Source of the DNA: Streptomyces sp. NBC_00820 | Lineage (GTDB): Bacteria; Actinomycetota; Actinomycetes; Streptomycetales; Streptomycetaceae | Assembly (NCBI RefSeq): GCF_036347055.1 | Contig: NZ_CP108882.1 | Coordinates: 6,002,001 to 6,066,000, forward strand | Length of the DNA: 64,000 nucleotides | Direction of reading: 5' to 3' | Part shown: positions 26,370 through 34,733 of the stretch, piece after piece | Layout of the letters: each line of letters starts with the position of its first letter | How positions within the stretch are numbered: position 1 is the stretch's first letter | The notes under the pieces: generated by a model | What the model was told of the DNA's origin: nothing | Seen by the model: the letters and a program-made list of their open reading frames with translations, nothing else | The model's database searches: none | Made by a program: the position numbers and the translations under genes

Positions 26370-29264
26370 ATGACAGAGACGGCGAGCGGTCCGGCACGAG
26401 GTTCCCGCGCCAAGGGCACCAAGGCCACCAAGGGACTGCGCATCGAGCGCATCCACACGACCCCCGGCGTGCACCCGTACGACGAGGTCGAATGGGCGCG
26501 TCGTGACGTCGTCATGACCAACTGGCGCGACGGCTCGGTCAACTTCGAGCAGCGTGGCGTCGAGTTCCCCGACTTCTGGTCGGTGAACGCGGTCAACATC
26601 GTCACCAGCAAGTACTTCCGCGGTGCTGTCGGCACGCCGCAGCGCGAGGTCAGCCTCAGGCAGCTGATCGACCGCATCGTGAAGACGTACCGCAAGGCCG
26701 GCGAGGACTTCAAGTACTTCTCCTCTCCCGCGGACGCCGAGATCTTCGAGCACGAGCTGGCATACGCCCTCCTGCACCAGATCTTCAGCTTCAACAGCCC
26801 CGTCTGGTTCAACGTCGGCACCCCGCAGCCCCAGCAGGTCTCCGCCTGCTTCATCCTGGCCGTCGACGACTCCATGGAGTCGATCCTCGACTGGTACAAG
26901 GAAGAGGGCATGATCTTCAAGGGCGGCTCCGGTGCCGGCCTGAACCTCTCCCGGATCCGTTCCTCCAAGGAACTGCTGTCCTCCGGCGGCAACGCCTCCG
27001 GACCGGTCTCCTTCATGCGCGGCGCCGACGCCTCCGCCGGCACCATCAAGTCCGGTGGTGCCACCCGCCGCGCCGCCAAGATGGTCGTTCTCGACGTCGA
27101 CCACCCCGACATCGAGGACTTCATCCAGACCAAGGTCAGCGAGGAGGAGAAGATCCGCGTCCTGCGTGACGCGGGCTTCGACATGGACCTGGGCGGCGAC
27201 GACATCACGTCCGTCCAGTACCAGAACGCCAACAACTCGGTCCGCGTGAACGACGAGTTCATGACGGCGGTCGAGAGCAGCGGCAAGTTCGGCCTGCGTG
27301 CCCGCATGACCGGTGAGGTCATCGAGGAGGTCGACGCCAAGGCGCTCTTCCGCAAGATCGCCGAGGCCGCCTGGGCCTGCGCCGACCCGGGTATCCAGTA
27401 CGACGACACCATCAACAACTGGCACACCTGCCCCGAGTCCGGCCGGATCACCGCGTCGAACCCGTGCAGCGAGTACATGCACCTGGACAACACGTCCTGC
27501 AACCTGGCCTCGCTGAACCTGATGAAGTTCCTCAAGGACGACGGCAAGGGCAACCAGTCGTTCGAGACCGAGCGCTTCCAGAAGGTCGTCGAGCTGGTCA
27601 TCACCGCGATGGACATCTCGATCTGCTTCGCCGACTTCCCGACCGAGAAGATCGGCGAGAACACGCGAGCCTTCCGTCAGCTGGGCATCGGCTACGCCAA
27701 CCTCGGCGCCCTGCTGATGGCCACCGGCCACGCGTACGACTCCGACGGCGGCCGCACCCTGGCCGGCGCCATCACCTCCCTGATGACGGGTACGGCCTAC
27801 CGCCGCTCCGCCGAGCTGGCCGCGGTCGTCGGCACCTACGACGGCTACGCCCGCAACGCCGACGCCCACAAGCGCGTCATGAAGCAGCACTCCGACGCCA
27901 ACGGCACGGCCGCCCGCACGGACGACCTCGACAGCCCGGTCTGGGCCGCCGCCACGGAGGCCTGGCAGGACGTCGTCCGCCTCGGCGAGCAGAACGGTTT
28001 CCGTAACTCCCAGGCGTCCGTCCTCGCCCCGACCGGCACCATCGGTCTGGCGATGTCCTGCGACACCACCGGTGTCGAGCCCGACCTCGCGCTGGTGAAG
28101 TTCAAGAAGCTCGTCGGCGGCGGCTCGATGCAGATCGTCAACGGCACCGTCCCGCAGGCCCTGCGCCGCCTGGGTTACCAGGAGGAGCAGATCGAGGCGA
28201 TCGTCGCCCACATCGCCGAGCACGGCAATGTGATCGACGCCCCCGGCCTCAAGACCGAGCACTACGAGGTGTTCGACTGCGCCATGGGCGAGCGCGCCAT
28301 CTCCCCGATGGGCCACGTCCGCATGATGGCCGCGATCCAGCCCTGGATCTCCGGTGCCATCTCCAAGACGGTCAACATGCCGGAGACGGCGACCGTCGAG
28401 GAGGTCGAGGAGATCTACTACGAGGCCTGGAAGCTCGGCGTCAAGGCGCTCGCGATCTACCGCGACAACTGCAAGGTCGGCCAGCCGCTCTCCGCCAAGA
28501 AGAAGGAGGCGGAGAAGGTCGAGGTCACCGCGAAGTCCGAGGCGACGATCCGCGAGGCCGTCGAGAAGGTCGTCGAGTACCGCCCGGTCCGCAAGCGCCT
28601 GCCCAAGGGCCGCCCGGGTATCACCACGTCCTTCACGGTCGGCGGTGCCGAGGGCTACATGACCGCCAACTCCTACCCGGACGACGGTCTCGGTGAGGTC
28701 TTCCTGAAGATGTCCAAGCAGGGTTCGACTCTCGCGGGCATGATGGACGCCTTCTCCATCGCCGTCTCCGTCGGCCTCCAGTACGGCGTGCCGCTGGAGA
28801 CGTACGTCTCGAAGTTCACCAACATGCGCTTCGAGCCGGCCGGCATGACGGACGACCCGGACGTGCGGATGGCGCAGTCGATCGTCGACTACATCTTCCG
28901 CCGCCTGGCGCTGGACTTCCTGCCCTTCGAGACGCGCTCCGCGCTCGGCATCCACTCCGCCGAGGAGCGTCAGCGTCACCTGGAGACCGGCTCCTACGAG
29001 CCGGCCGACGACGAGGTCGACGTCGAGGGCCTGGCCCAGTCGGCCCCGCGCCAGACCGAGCTGAAGGCCGTCGCCGCGCCGAAGGCCGAGCCCGAGGTGG
29101 CCAACGCCCTCCCGAAGCAGGCGCACACCAGCGCCGAGCTGGTGGAGATGCAGCTGGGCATCCAGGCGGACGCCCCGCTGTGCTTCTCCTGCGGCACGAA
29201 GATGCAGCGCGCCGGCTCCTGCTACATCTGCGAGGGCTGCGGCTCGACCAGCGGCTGCAGCTGA
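26370..29264 (+). CDS. nrdJ: Class II (coenzyme B12-dependent) ribonucleoside-diphosphate reductase
   Basis: A 964-residue reductase that makes deoxyribonucleotides with adenosylcobalamin, so it works with or without oxygen. Active-site segments include 'QQVSACFILAVDDSME' (redox Cys), 'ASNPCSEYMHLDNTSCNLAS' (NPCSE motif with Cys/Glu), 'SVLAPTGTIGLAMSCDTTG' and 'CKVGQPLSAKKKE'. The C-terminus is a cysteine-rich tail ('CFSCGTKMQRAGSCYICEGC') that re-reduces the active site or binds zinc. ATG 26370 has GGAGG 4 nt upstream. It follows nrdR in one operon and ends at two strong hairpins. Confidence 0.95.
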   Translation: MTETASGPARGSRAKGTKATKGLRIERIHTTPGVHPYDEVEWARRDVVMTNWRDGSVNFEQRGVEFPDFWSVNAVNIVTSKYFRGAVGTPQREVSLRQLIDRIVKTYRKAGEDFKYFSSPADAEIFEHELAYALLHQIFSFNSPVWFNVGTPQPQQVSACFILAVDDSMESILDWYKEEGMIFKGGSGAGLNLSRIRSSKELLSSGGNASGPVSFMRGADASAGTIKSGGATRRAAKMVVLDVDHPDIEDFIQTKVSEEEKIRVLRDAGFDMDLGGDDITSVQYQNANNSVRVNDEFMTAVESSGKFGLRARMTGEVIEEVDAKALFRKIAEAAWACADPGIQYDDTINNWHTCPESGRITASNPCSEYMHLDNTSCNLASLNLMKFLKDDGKGNQSFETERFQKVVELVITAMDISICFADFPTEKIGENTRAFRQLGIGYANLGALLMATGHAYDSDGGRTLAGAITSLMTGTAYRRSAELAAVVGTYDGYARNADAHKRVMKQHSDANGTAARTDDLDSPVWAAATEAWQDVVRLGEQNGFRNSQASVLAPTGTIGLAMSCDTTGVEPDLALVKFKKLVGGGSMQIVNGTVPQALRRLGYQEEQIEAIVAHIAEHGNVIDAPGLKTEHYEVFDCAMGERAISPMGHVRMMAAIQPWISGAISKTVNMPETATVEEVEEIYYEAWKLGVKALAIYRDNCKVGQPLSAKKKEAEKVEVTAKSEATIREAVEKVVEYRPVRKRLPKGRPGITTSFTVGGAEGYMTANSYPDDGLGEVFLKMSKQGSTLAGMMDAFSIAVSVGLQYGVPLETYVSKFTNMRFEPAGMTDDPDVRMAQSIVDYIFRRLALDFLPFETRSALGIHSAEERQRHLETGSYEPADDEVDVEGLAQSAPRQTELKAVAAPKAEPEVANALPKQAHTSAELVEMQLGIQADAPLCFSCGTKMQRAGSCYICEGCGSTSGCS

Positions 29265-29274
29265 GCATGGCCGT

Positions 29275-29305
29275 GAGCGCGCCGGATGCGGCATCCGGCG
29301 CGCTC
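29275..29305. terminator. Terminator after nrdJ, 13-bp stem
   Basis: GAGCGCGCCGGAT (29275-29287), loop GCGGC, then ATCCGGCGCGCTC (29293-29305). It follows the nrdJ stop by 10 bp. Confidence 0.85.
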
Positions 29306-29316
29306 GCTGAGCACTG

Positions 29317-29361
29317 ACGACGAGAGGGGCGCCGGCCGATGGCCGACGCCCCTCTCGTCGT
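29317..29361. terminator. Second bidirectional terminator, 15-bp stem
   Basis: ACGACGAGAGGGGCG (29317-29331) pairs with CGCCCCTCTCGTCGT (29347-29361) around a 15-nt loop. It ends 9 bp from the stop codon of the convergent TerD gene. Confidence 0.85.
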
Positions 29362-29370
29362 GCCCAGGGT

Positions 29371-29904
29371 TCAGGGCCGGGGGTCCCTGCCCATGATCCG
29401 GGTGAAGGTCACCGGATCCTCGTCGAAGCCATGGACGCCGGGACGGAGGGTCCACTCGCCCGCTTCGTCCCGTACGAACTCGGCGATGGTGGCGGCCGTG
29501 GCCCCGAGGACGGAGCCGAAGTCGTCCTCGGCGAGGACGGTGTGGCCCTCGCGGACGCGCATCGCGGGGTTCAGCACGTTCACGAACGTCTGGTGTCCGG
29601 ACCGCTGCTGGAGGACGACGCCCACCACCACGCGCGTGTACCGGGCGGCGAGCCGATCGAGTTCGAGCGTCATGACCTCGTCCCAGCCGAACCCCCTGCC
29701 GTCCGTGCTGTCCCGGTTCAAGAAGATCGTGCCGTCCGGCGAGCGGCTGTCGAAGTGCACCAGATAGGCCGGAGCCCCGTAGGCGTCGTCCGACACGAAC
29801 GGCGCCGCGATGATGTCGAGATCGGTCGGTGGCCGGTCCGCCGGAGCCGGGTCCCACTTGAGCGCGACCTCGACCTTGCGGATTCCCTTGCTGAAGCCGG
29901 TCAA
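29371..29904 (-). CDS. TerD-family stress protein
   Basis: A 177-residue TerD-domain protein: 'GFSKGIRKVEVALKWDP' is the N-terminal strand, 'TDLDIIAAPFV' aligns with the FDLDASA calcium-binding segment, and 'SRSPDGTIFLNRDSTDGRGF' and 'WDEVMTLELDRL' match the SPDGxxxHxGDxxTG...DEExIxxDL region. 'QTFVNVLNPAMRVREGHTVL' is the family's late segment. TerD proteins bind calcium and are tied to tellurite, envelope-stress and developmental functions in Streptomyces. The start is a TTG at 29904 with AGGAGGG 8 nt upstream; a longer open frame to 29967 lacks a ribosome site. It stands alone and is not in a ter operon. Confidence 0.85.
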   Translation of the reverse strand: MTGFSKGIRKVEVALKWDPAPADRPPTDLDIIAAPFVSDDAYGAPAYLVHFDSRSPDGTIFLNRDSTDGRGFGWDEVMTLELDRLAARYTRVVVGVVLQQRSGHQTFVNVLNPAMRVREGHTVLAEDDFGSVLGATAATIAEFVRDEAGEWTLRPGVHGFDEDPVTFTRIMGRDPRP

Positions 29905-30050
29905 CCCGCTTCCCTCCTCTGAAGTTCTCTCGCCCCAACTCCCTTGAAGTCGGCACTCCTTGTCCATCGTGCCACGCGCACGGGGATGTCGCCCGAGGCA
30001 TATCCGCCGAGCGTGACCGGCGCCACGCCCGTGGGCCGTACGATGGCGCG

Positions 30051-30656
30051 GTGCTGGTCAAGTGGATTCGCTGCACCGTGGTGGACCGCCGCGGCTTCGA
30101 GCGCGGGCAGCGGAAATGGGCGGGGCTTCTGGGGGAGCCGGGGTTTCGGGGACAGGGCGGAGGGTGGAGCCGGCAGCGGCCCGGAGTGGCGCACATCTTC
30201 GCGTTCTGGGAGAGCCGTGCCTTCTACGACTCCTTCATGGCCCGTTCCCACGACCGGCTGGCCGCCACCCAGGCCGGCACGTTCAAGGACACCCAGGTCA
30301 AGCTCTTCGAGTACCGCTTCGACGTGAAGACCGGCTTCGAGCCACGGTTCACCGACAGCGACCTGATCCGGGTGGCCCTCTGCAGGGTGCACGAGGAGCG
30401 CGTCGACCACTTCACCCTCATGCAGGAAAAGGTCTGGAACCCCGCGATGGCGGGCTCGCCCGGCATGATCCGGGGCATGTTCGCCGAGGCGCCCGAGCAG
30501 GAGTTCCTCGTCCTGTCCATGTGGCGGGCGGCGGCCGAACACGGAAAGTACCGGACCGAACGCGTGGAGCGCCTGGCGCTCAGAGCGCAGACGGAGGCCG
30601 ACATCGCCGCCCTCTCGGGTGACATCGTGGAACTGGAGCCCGCCTGGACGGTCTGA
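30051..30656 (+). CDS. YdbC/DUF4937-type protein
   Basis: A 201-residue protein with two related halves of the ferredoxin-like ABM type: 'LVKWIRCTVVDRRGFERGQR' with 'VAHIFAFWESRAFYDSFMAR', then 'LIRVALCRVHEERVDHFTLM' with 'FLVLSMWRAAAEHGKYRTER'. This is the layout of the YdbC/DUF4937 family. Its biochemical role is not established. GTG 30051 is preceded by TACGAT ending 6 nt upstream, suggesting leaderless transcription. It is divergent from the TerD gene, and a phosphatase gene follows 79 bp downstream with its own -10-like element. Confidence 0.75.
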   Translation: MLVKWIRCTVVDRRGFERGQRKWAGLLGEPGFRGQGGGWSRQRPGVAHIFAFWESRAFYDSFMARSHDRLAATQAGTFKDTQVKLFEYRFDVKTGFEPRFTDSDLIRVALCRVHEERVDHFTLMQEKVWNPAMAGSPGMIRGMFAEAPEQEFLVLSMWRAAAEHGKYRTERVERLALRAQTEADIAALSGDIVELEPAWTV

Positions 30657-30735
30657 GGAGGCGATTCGTGTGACCTACGCCGTATGGGGCCCATACGAGT
30701 GCTCGATCGTCCCCCGTTCGATCTAGGGTTTCGGC

Positions 30736-31395
30736 ATGGCACGACCACGGCGCATCGTTCTTGTCCGGCACGGCGAGTCGACCGGCAACGTCGATGACTC
30801 CGTGTACGAGCGGGAGCCCGACCACGCTCTCGCACTCACCGAACGCGGCCGGCGGCAGGCCGAGGAGACCGGCAAGGGGCTCCGCGAGCTCTTCGGCCGG
30901 GAACGCGTGAGCGTGTACGTCTCCCCTTACCGCCGCACGCACGAGACCCTCGGCGCCTTCCACCTCGACCCCGACCTCATACGGGTACGGGAGGAACCCC
31001 GGCTGCGCGAGCAGGACTGGGGGAACTGGCAGGAACGCGACGACGTACGCCTGCAGAAGTCCTACCGGGACGCGTACGGCCACTTCTTCTTCCGGTTCCC
31101 GCAGGGGGAGTCCGGCGCCGACGTGTACGACCGGGTCGGCGGCTTCCTGGAGAGCCTGTTCCGCAGCTTCGAGGACCCCGACCATCCACCGAACGTGCTC
31201 CTGGTGACGCACGGACTCGCGATGCGCCTGTTCTGCATGCGCTGGTTCCACTGGACGGTGGGGGAGTTCGAGTCGCTGTCGAACCCGGGGAACGCCGAGG
31301 TGCGGATGCTCGTGCTCGGGGAGGACGGAAAATACACGCTCGACCGGCCTTTCGAGCGGTGGCGGGACCCGGTGCCCTTCTGGATCAACGGATAG
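30736..31395 (+). CDS. Histidine-phosphatase-superfamily (phosphoglycerate mutase-like) protein
   Basis: A 219-residue member of the branch-1 histidine phosphatases. 'IVLVRHGESTGN' holds the phospho-acceptor His (RHG motif), 'VSPYRRTHETL' the phosphate-binding Arg, 'EQDWGNWQ' the acid residue region, and 'VLLVTHGLAMRLF' the second catalytic His. The C-terminal 'FESLSNPGNAEVRMLVL' is common to actinobacterial phosphatase paralogues of this type. Substrate unknown; it is probably a small-molecule phosphatase and not glycolytic mutase. TAGGGT ends 6 nt before the ATG. The next gene begins 11 bp after its stop. Confidence 0.88.
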   Translation: MARPRRIVLVRHGESTGNVDDSVYEREPDHALALTERGRRQAEETGKGLRELFGRERVSVYVSPYRRTHETLGAFHLDPDLIRVREEPRLREQDWGNWQERDDVRLQKSYRDAYGHFFFRFPQGESGADVYDRVGGFLESLFRSFEDPDHPPNVLLVTHGLAMRLFCMRWFHWTVGEFESLSNPGNAEVRMLVLGEDGKYTLDRPFERWRDPVPFWING

Positions 31396-31406
31396 AGTGC
31401 GGCGCG

Positions 31407-32312
31407 ATGACCGCTGACTTCTCCCCCTCCGGCCGTCTGGGCCGTGCCCTGGCCAGTCTGCGCGGGCTGGCCGTGGGCGACGCGCTCGGCTCCCAGTTCT
31501 TCGTCCCGGCGAACCGCCCCCTGCTCCAGCGGCGCGAACTGCCCGCGGGTCCCTGGCAGTGGACCGACGACACCGAGATGGCCTGCTCCGTGGTGGCGGT
31601 CCTGACCGCTCACCAGCGGGTCGACCAGGACGCGCTGGCCCGCTCCTTCGCCGAGCGGCACGACTTCGACCGGGGGTACGGTCCCGCGGTCAACCGGCTG
31701 CTCCGCCTCGTCCGGGAGGGTGAGGACTGGCGTGATCTGGCCGCCGGCCTCTTCAAGGGGCAGGGGTCCTGGGGCAACGGCGCGGCGATGCGCATCGCGC
31801 CGCTGGGCGCCTGGTACGCGGACGATCCCGAGCAGGCCACTCACCAGGCGGAGATCTCCGCCTACCCCACGCACCAGCACCGGGAAGCCGTGGCGGGGGC
31901 CATGGCCGTGGCCGCGGCGGCGGCGCTGGCCGCCGCTCCGGACGGCCCGCCCGGCCCCGAGGTGCTCCTCGACGGCGTCATCGCCCTGGTGCCGAAGAGC
32001 GCCGTCGGCGCGGGTCTGAGACGCGCCCGCGACATGCTCGACTACGAGGACGCGGCCACGGTCGCGGCCGTCCTCGGCTGCGGCCGCCGTACGTCCGCTC
32101 ACGACACCGTTCCGTTCGCCCTGTGGTCCGCCGCACGGGCGCTCGCCGACTTCGAGCGGGCGTTCTGGACGACCGCCCAGGTGGGCGGCGACGTGGACAC
32201 CACCTGCGCGATCGTCGGCGGTGTCCTCGCGTCCCGTGACATGGGGGCGCCGCCGGCCGAGTGGGTGGAGCGGACCGAGGCGCTGCCGGTCTGGGTGGCC
32301 CCCGAGGCCTGA
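31407..32312 (+). CDS. ADP-ribosylglycohydrolase-family protein
   Basis: A 301-residue protein of the DraG/ARH fold, which removes ADP-ribose from proteins or small molecules. Metal-ligand motifs: 'GLAVGDALGSQF' at the N-terminus, 'WTDDTEMACSVV' (DDT/E, first metal site), 'GSWGNGAAMRIAPLG', and 'VGGDVDTTCAIVGGVL' (DxDT, second site). Length is normal. The ATG at 31407 is preceded by TAGAGT ending 8 nt upstream, so it may have its own leaderless transcript despite lying only 11 bp after the phosphatase gene. No partner ADP-ribosyltransferase is visible nearby. Confidence 0.88.
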   Translation: MTADFSPSGRLGRALASLRGLAVGDALGSQFFVPANRPLLQRRELPAGPWQWTDDTEMACSVVAVLTAHQRVDQDALARSFAERHDFDRGYGPAVNRLLRLVREGEDWRDLAAGLFKGQGSWGNGAAMRIAPLGAWYADDPEQATHQAEISAYPTHQHREAVAGAMAVAAAAALAAAPDGPPGPEVLLDGVIALVPKSAVGAGLRRARDMLDYEDAATVAAVLGCGRRTSAHDTVPFALWSAARALADFERAFWTTAQVGGDVDTTCAIVGGVLASRDMGAPPAEWVERTEALPVWVAPEA

Positions 32313-32406
32313 GCCGTCCAGCCGTTCCGTACCTGGGCGTCATCTCCCCTTCGGGCGAACGCCGTTGGCCGTCCGGGCCCCGTACGGACACCGGTAGGGT
32401 GAAACG

Positions 32407-32991
32407 ATGCACGGAACCTTCGGCGTGGGCGAGACGATCACCCATCGGGAGATCCTCGACGGAGCGGTGTGGCTCTCCTACCCCATGACAGTCGTGTCGG
32501 ACGGCACCGTTTTGGCGGCCTATCTGGCCAGGGGGACGCCGCTCACCTTCGGCACCGGCGACTTCCGATGGGGACCGCACCCCTGGTCGGCCATGGAGCC
32601 GTACTGGCTGTCGGACGGCGTGCTCCAACTGCAGCGGCCCGGCGACGGATACGCCGTGTGGATGCGCCGCGAGGGCGGCGAGTTCAGCGGCTGGTACGTC
32701 AACTTCCAGGAACCGATGCGGCGGACGGTCGACGGATTCGACACCCTCGACCAGGAGCTCGACCTGTGGATCCCGGCGGACGGGAAACCGTACTCCTGGA
32801 AGGACGTGGAGGAGTTCGAGGAACGGGAACGCTCCGGAGGCTTCCTGCCCGGCGAGGCCGCAGGCGTCAGGCGGGCGGCGGCCGAGGTCGAAGCGCTCAT
32901 CGCGCGGAACGCCTGCTGGTGGCAGGAGTGGCGCGACTGGTGCCCACCGGCAAGCTGGGACCGTGACGTCCCGGCGATCCTGCACGGCTGA
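32407..32991 (+). CDS. DUF402-domain protein
   Basis: A 194-residue DUF402 protein. 'WLSYPMTVVSDGTVLAAYLA' and 'YAVWMRREGGEFSGWYVNFQ' with 'TVDGFDTLDQELDLWIPADG' are the conserved beta-barrel segments. Acidic residues after 'LDLW' (KPYSWKDVEEFEERE) are metal-site candidates. Related proteins include nucleoside di/tri-phosphate phosphatases and RNA-binding factors, so an enzymatic role on nucleotides is possible but unproven. TAGGGT ends 6 nt before the ATG. The stop codon lies inside the stem of the following terminator. Confidence 0.78.
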   Translation: MHGTFGVGETITHREILDGAVWLSYPMTVVSDGTVLAAYLARGTPLTFGTGDFRWGPHPWSAMEPYWLSDGVLQLQRPGDGYAVWMRREGGEFSGWYVNFQEPMRRTVDGFDTLDQELDLWIPADGKPYSWKDVEEFEERERSGGFLPGEAAGVRRAAAEVEALIARNACWWQEWRDWCPPASWDRDVPAILHG

Positions 32992-33022
32992 GGGCGCGCG
33001 CACGCGAGTACGCCCTCAGCCG
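32985..33022 (+). terminator. Terminator overlapping the DUF402 stop codon
   Basis: CGGCTGAGGGCG (32985-32996) pairs perfectly with CGCCCTCAGCCG (33011-33022). The TGA stop is within the left arm. It marks the left edge of the accessory block. Confidence 0.8.
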
Positions 33023-33087
33023 GATCCGGCGTGCCCTCACCGGGCCGCCCGAATCGGCGGACGGGAGATCCCCCGACGGGCCCGGGG

Positions 33088-34584
33088 CTACTGCCGTGGC
33101 GCGCCGCTCTTTTCAAGGCCGCGGAACCGGAAGTCCTTGTACAGCGCGGGCTCTTCCCGTTGCGGCCCCCGCATGCGCAAGGCGTAGCTGATCAGGGCGT
33201 GGTTCAGCATGTACAGCCGGTGCTCCTCGCGACCGCCGTCGGAGAGCCGGTCGACGACCCAGGCGAACGGGGTGGCGCCGGCGTAGGCGGCCCTGGGCTC
33301 GAACAGAAGGTGCGCGTGGCCCACTTCCCCGAGGACGTTCAGCGTGTAGGCGAACGGATAGGGGCGGTTGACCCGGTCGTCGTCGGTGCGGTCCAGGTCG
33401 GGGAAGCTGTCCACCAGCCGGTCGAGCGTCTTGTCGCCGATCAGGTCCAGTCGGCCGGTGAGCATGGCGGTCTGCACGATGTAGGCGTAGGAGATTCCGT
33501 TGAGGAAGTAGTTCGCTCCGGGGTCGATGTGCGCCCACTGGCCCACGATGTCCTCGACGAGGGCGTCGAGGTCGGGGACCTGTGCGTGCAGCCGGCCGAG
33601 GTTGTGCAGGGCGACGATGTAGTACAGGCCCATGTGGGTGCGCTCGACCGGGGTGATGCGCTCCATCAGCTCCCTGGCCTCGGCCAGGCGGTCGCGGCCG
33701 TGGTTCAGGTACCTCTCCGGCCGGCCGCTCATGGCGATGGCGTTGAGCATGGTCAGGAGCGGGTAGATCTTCGGGAAGCTTTCCGACATCGGCTGGGGGA
33801 ACGCGGGAGGCAGGTCCAGTTCGTCCGCGCGGTCGAGGTAGGAGAGCACCTCCTCGAAGAAGTCGCGGCCCTCGTCGACGATGAACCGCTCGTATCCGAG
33901 CAGCGAGACGACCGAGAGCAGCACGGCACCGCCGCGCCCGCGGAAGAAGGGTGCCGGGATCTTCTCCAGCAGGCCCAGTGCCTCCCTGACGTAGTTGCGC
34001 GGGCCATCCACCAGCCTTTCCTTCAGGCCGAGTTGCCCGATGGCGAGGAAGACCGCGGAGTAGGCGGAGAGTTTCTCGTAGTGGCCGTGGCGTCCGGCGT
34101 TCTCGTCCTTGATCCGGTCCGGCTCGATCGTGTCGGCGGCGGCCAGGATCTCGGCGGGGAAGTCCGTCCCCGCGCCCACCAGCAGTGTCCGGTCGAGGCC
34201 CAGCTTGGCGAAGGAGTCCATCAGGATGCAGCCGGCCATGACCCGGAAGTACGCGTTCTCCTCGGCCCGGACCGCGTCCAGGACGGGGGAGAGGGCTTCG
34301 GCGATGCCGGAGCGGCTCGGACGGCGGGCGGGATCCTCCAGGTCGAGGAGGAAGTCGGCCAGCAACCGGGAGAACCGGGTGTAGGCGTGGCGGTCGGCGC
34401 CCTTGGCCGCGAGCAGGCCGAACGCGTGCCGGATCCGCGCGGCGGCTTCGGGGTCGTAGGCGATGGGGTACTGGCCCAGGCCTGTGCCGCGCACCATGCG
34501 GCTCCAGGGAGTGGCGATCACGCGCGTCTCGTTCGACAGGTGGTGCAGGCCGACTACCGGAGCCGTGAAGGGAGTGGATGTCAT
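33088..34584 (-). CDS. Unrecognised 498-residue helical protein, partner of the AT-kinase gene
   Basis: I do not recognise this family. The protein is soluble with no signal or membrane segment, and is predicted by eye to be mostly alpha-helical, with repeated helical hairpins such as 'AYSAVFLAIGQLGLKERLVD', 'VVSLLGYERFIVDEGRDFFE', 'LTMLNAIAMSGRPERYLNHG' and 'GLYYIVALHNLGRL'. This suggests an alpha-alpha toroid or repeat scaffold, but no terpene-cyclase DDxxD/DxDD or LanC zinc motif is evident. ATG 34584 has AAGGAG 7 nt upstream. It lies 137 bp downstream of the AT-kinase gene on the same strand, separated by a strong hairpin, so it is probably co-regulated or partly read through. Confidence 0.7.
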   Translation of the reverse strand: MTSTPFTAPVVGLHHLSNETRVIATPWSRMVRGTGLGQYPIAYDPEAAARIRHAFGLLAAKGADRHAYTRFSRLLADFLLDLEDPARRPSRSGIAEALSPVLDAVRAEENAYFRVMAGCILMDSFAKLGLDRTLLVGAGTDFPAEILAAADTIEPDRIKDENAGRHGHYEKLSAYSAVFLAIGQLGLKERLVDGPRNYVREALGLLEKIPAPFFRGRGGAVLLSVVSLLGYERFIVDEGRDFFEEVLSYLDRADELDLPPAFPQPMSESFPKIYPLLTMLNAIAMSGRPERYLNHGRDRLAEARELMERITPVERTHMGLYYIVALHNLGRLHAQVPDLDALVEDIVGQWAHIDPGANYFLNGISYAYIVQTAMLTGRLDLIGDKTLDRLVDSFPDLDRTDDDRVNRPYPFAYTLNVLGEVGHAHLLFEPRAAYAGATPFAWVVDRLSDGGREEHRLYMLNHALISYALRMRGPQREEPALYKDFRFRGLEKSGAPRQ

Positions 34585-34619
34585 GCGGGGGCTCCTTCTG
34601 GGGGAGTGGGGTCTCGTGG

Positions 34620-34668
34620 CCGGTCGCCGGGCAGGGACGGATGCGCCCCGTCCCTGCCCGGCGACCGG
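34620..34668. terminator. 21-bp perfect hairpin between the two cassette genes
   Basis: The arms 34620-34640 (beginning CCGGTCGCCGGGCAGG) and 34648-34668 are exact complements with a 7-nt loop. It would attenuate transcription from the AT-kinase gene into the helical-protein gene, setting a ratio between the two products. Confidence 0.8.
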
Positions 34669-34695
34669 TAAGTGCGCCGGTCCCGCCGGGTCCGG

Positions 34696-34733
34696 CCTCA
34701 GCCGTTCAGACGGTGCAGACCTCAGCCGTTCAG
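34696..34733. repeat. Direct repeat at the 3' end of the AT-kinase gene
   Basis: CCTCAGCCGTTCAG occurs at 34696-34709 and 34720-34733, exactly 24 bp apart. The second copy contains the real stop codon; the first lies just downstream of it. It looks like a tandem duplication of the last few codons. Confidence 0.75.
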
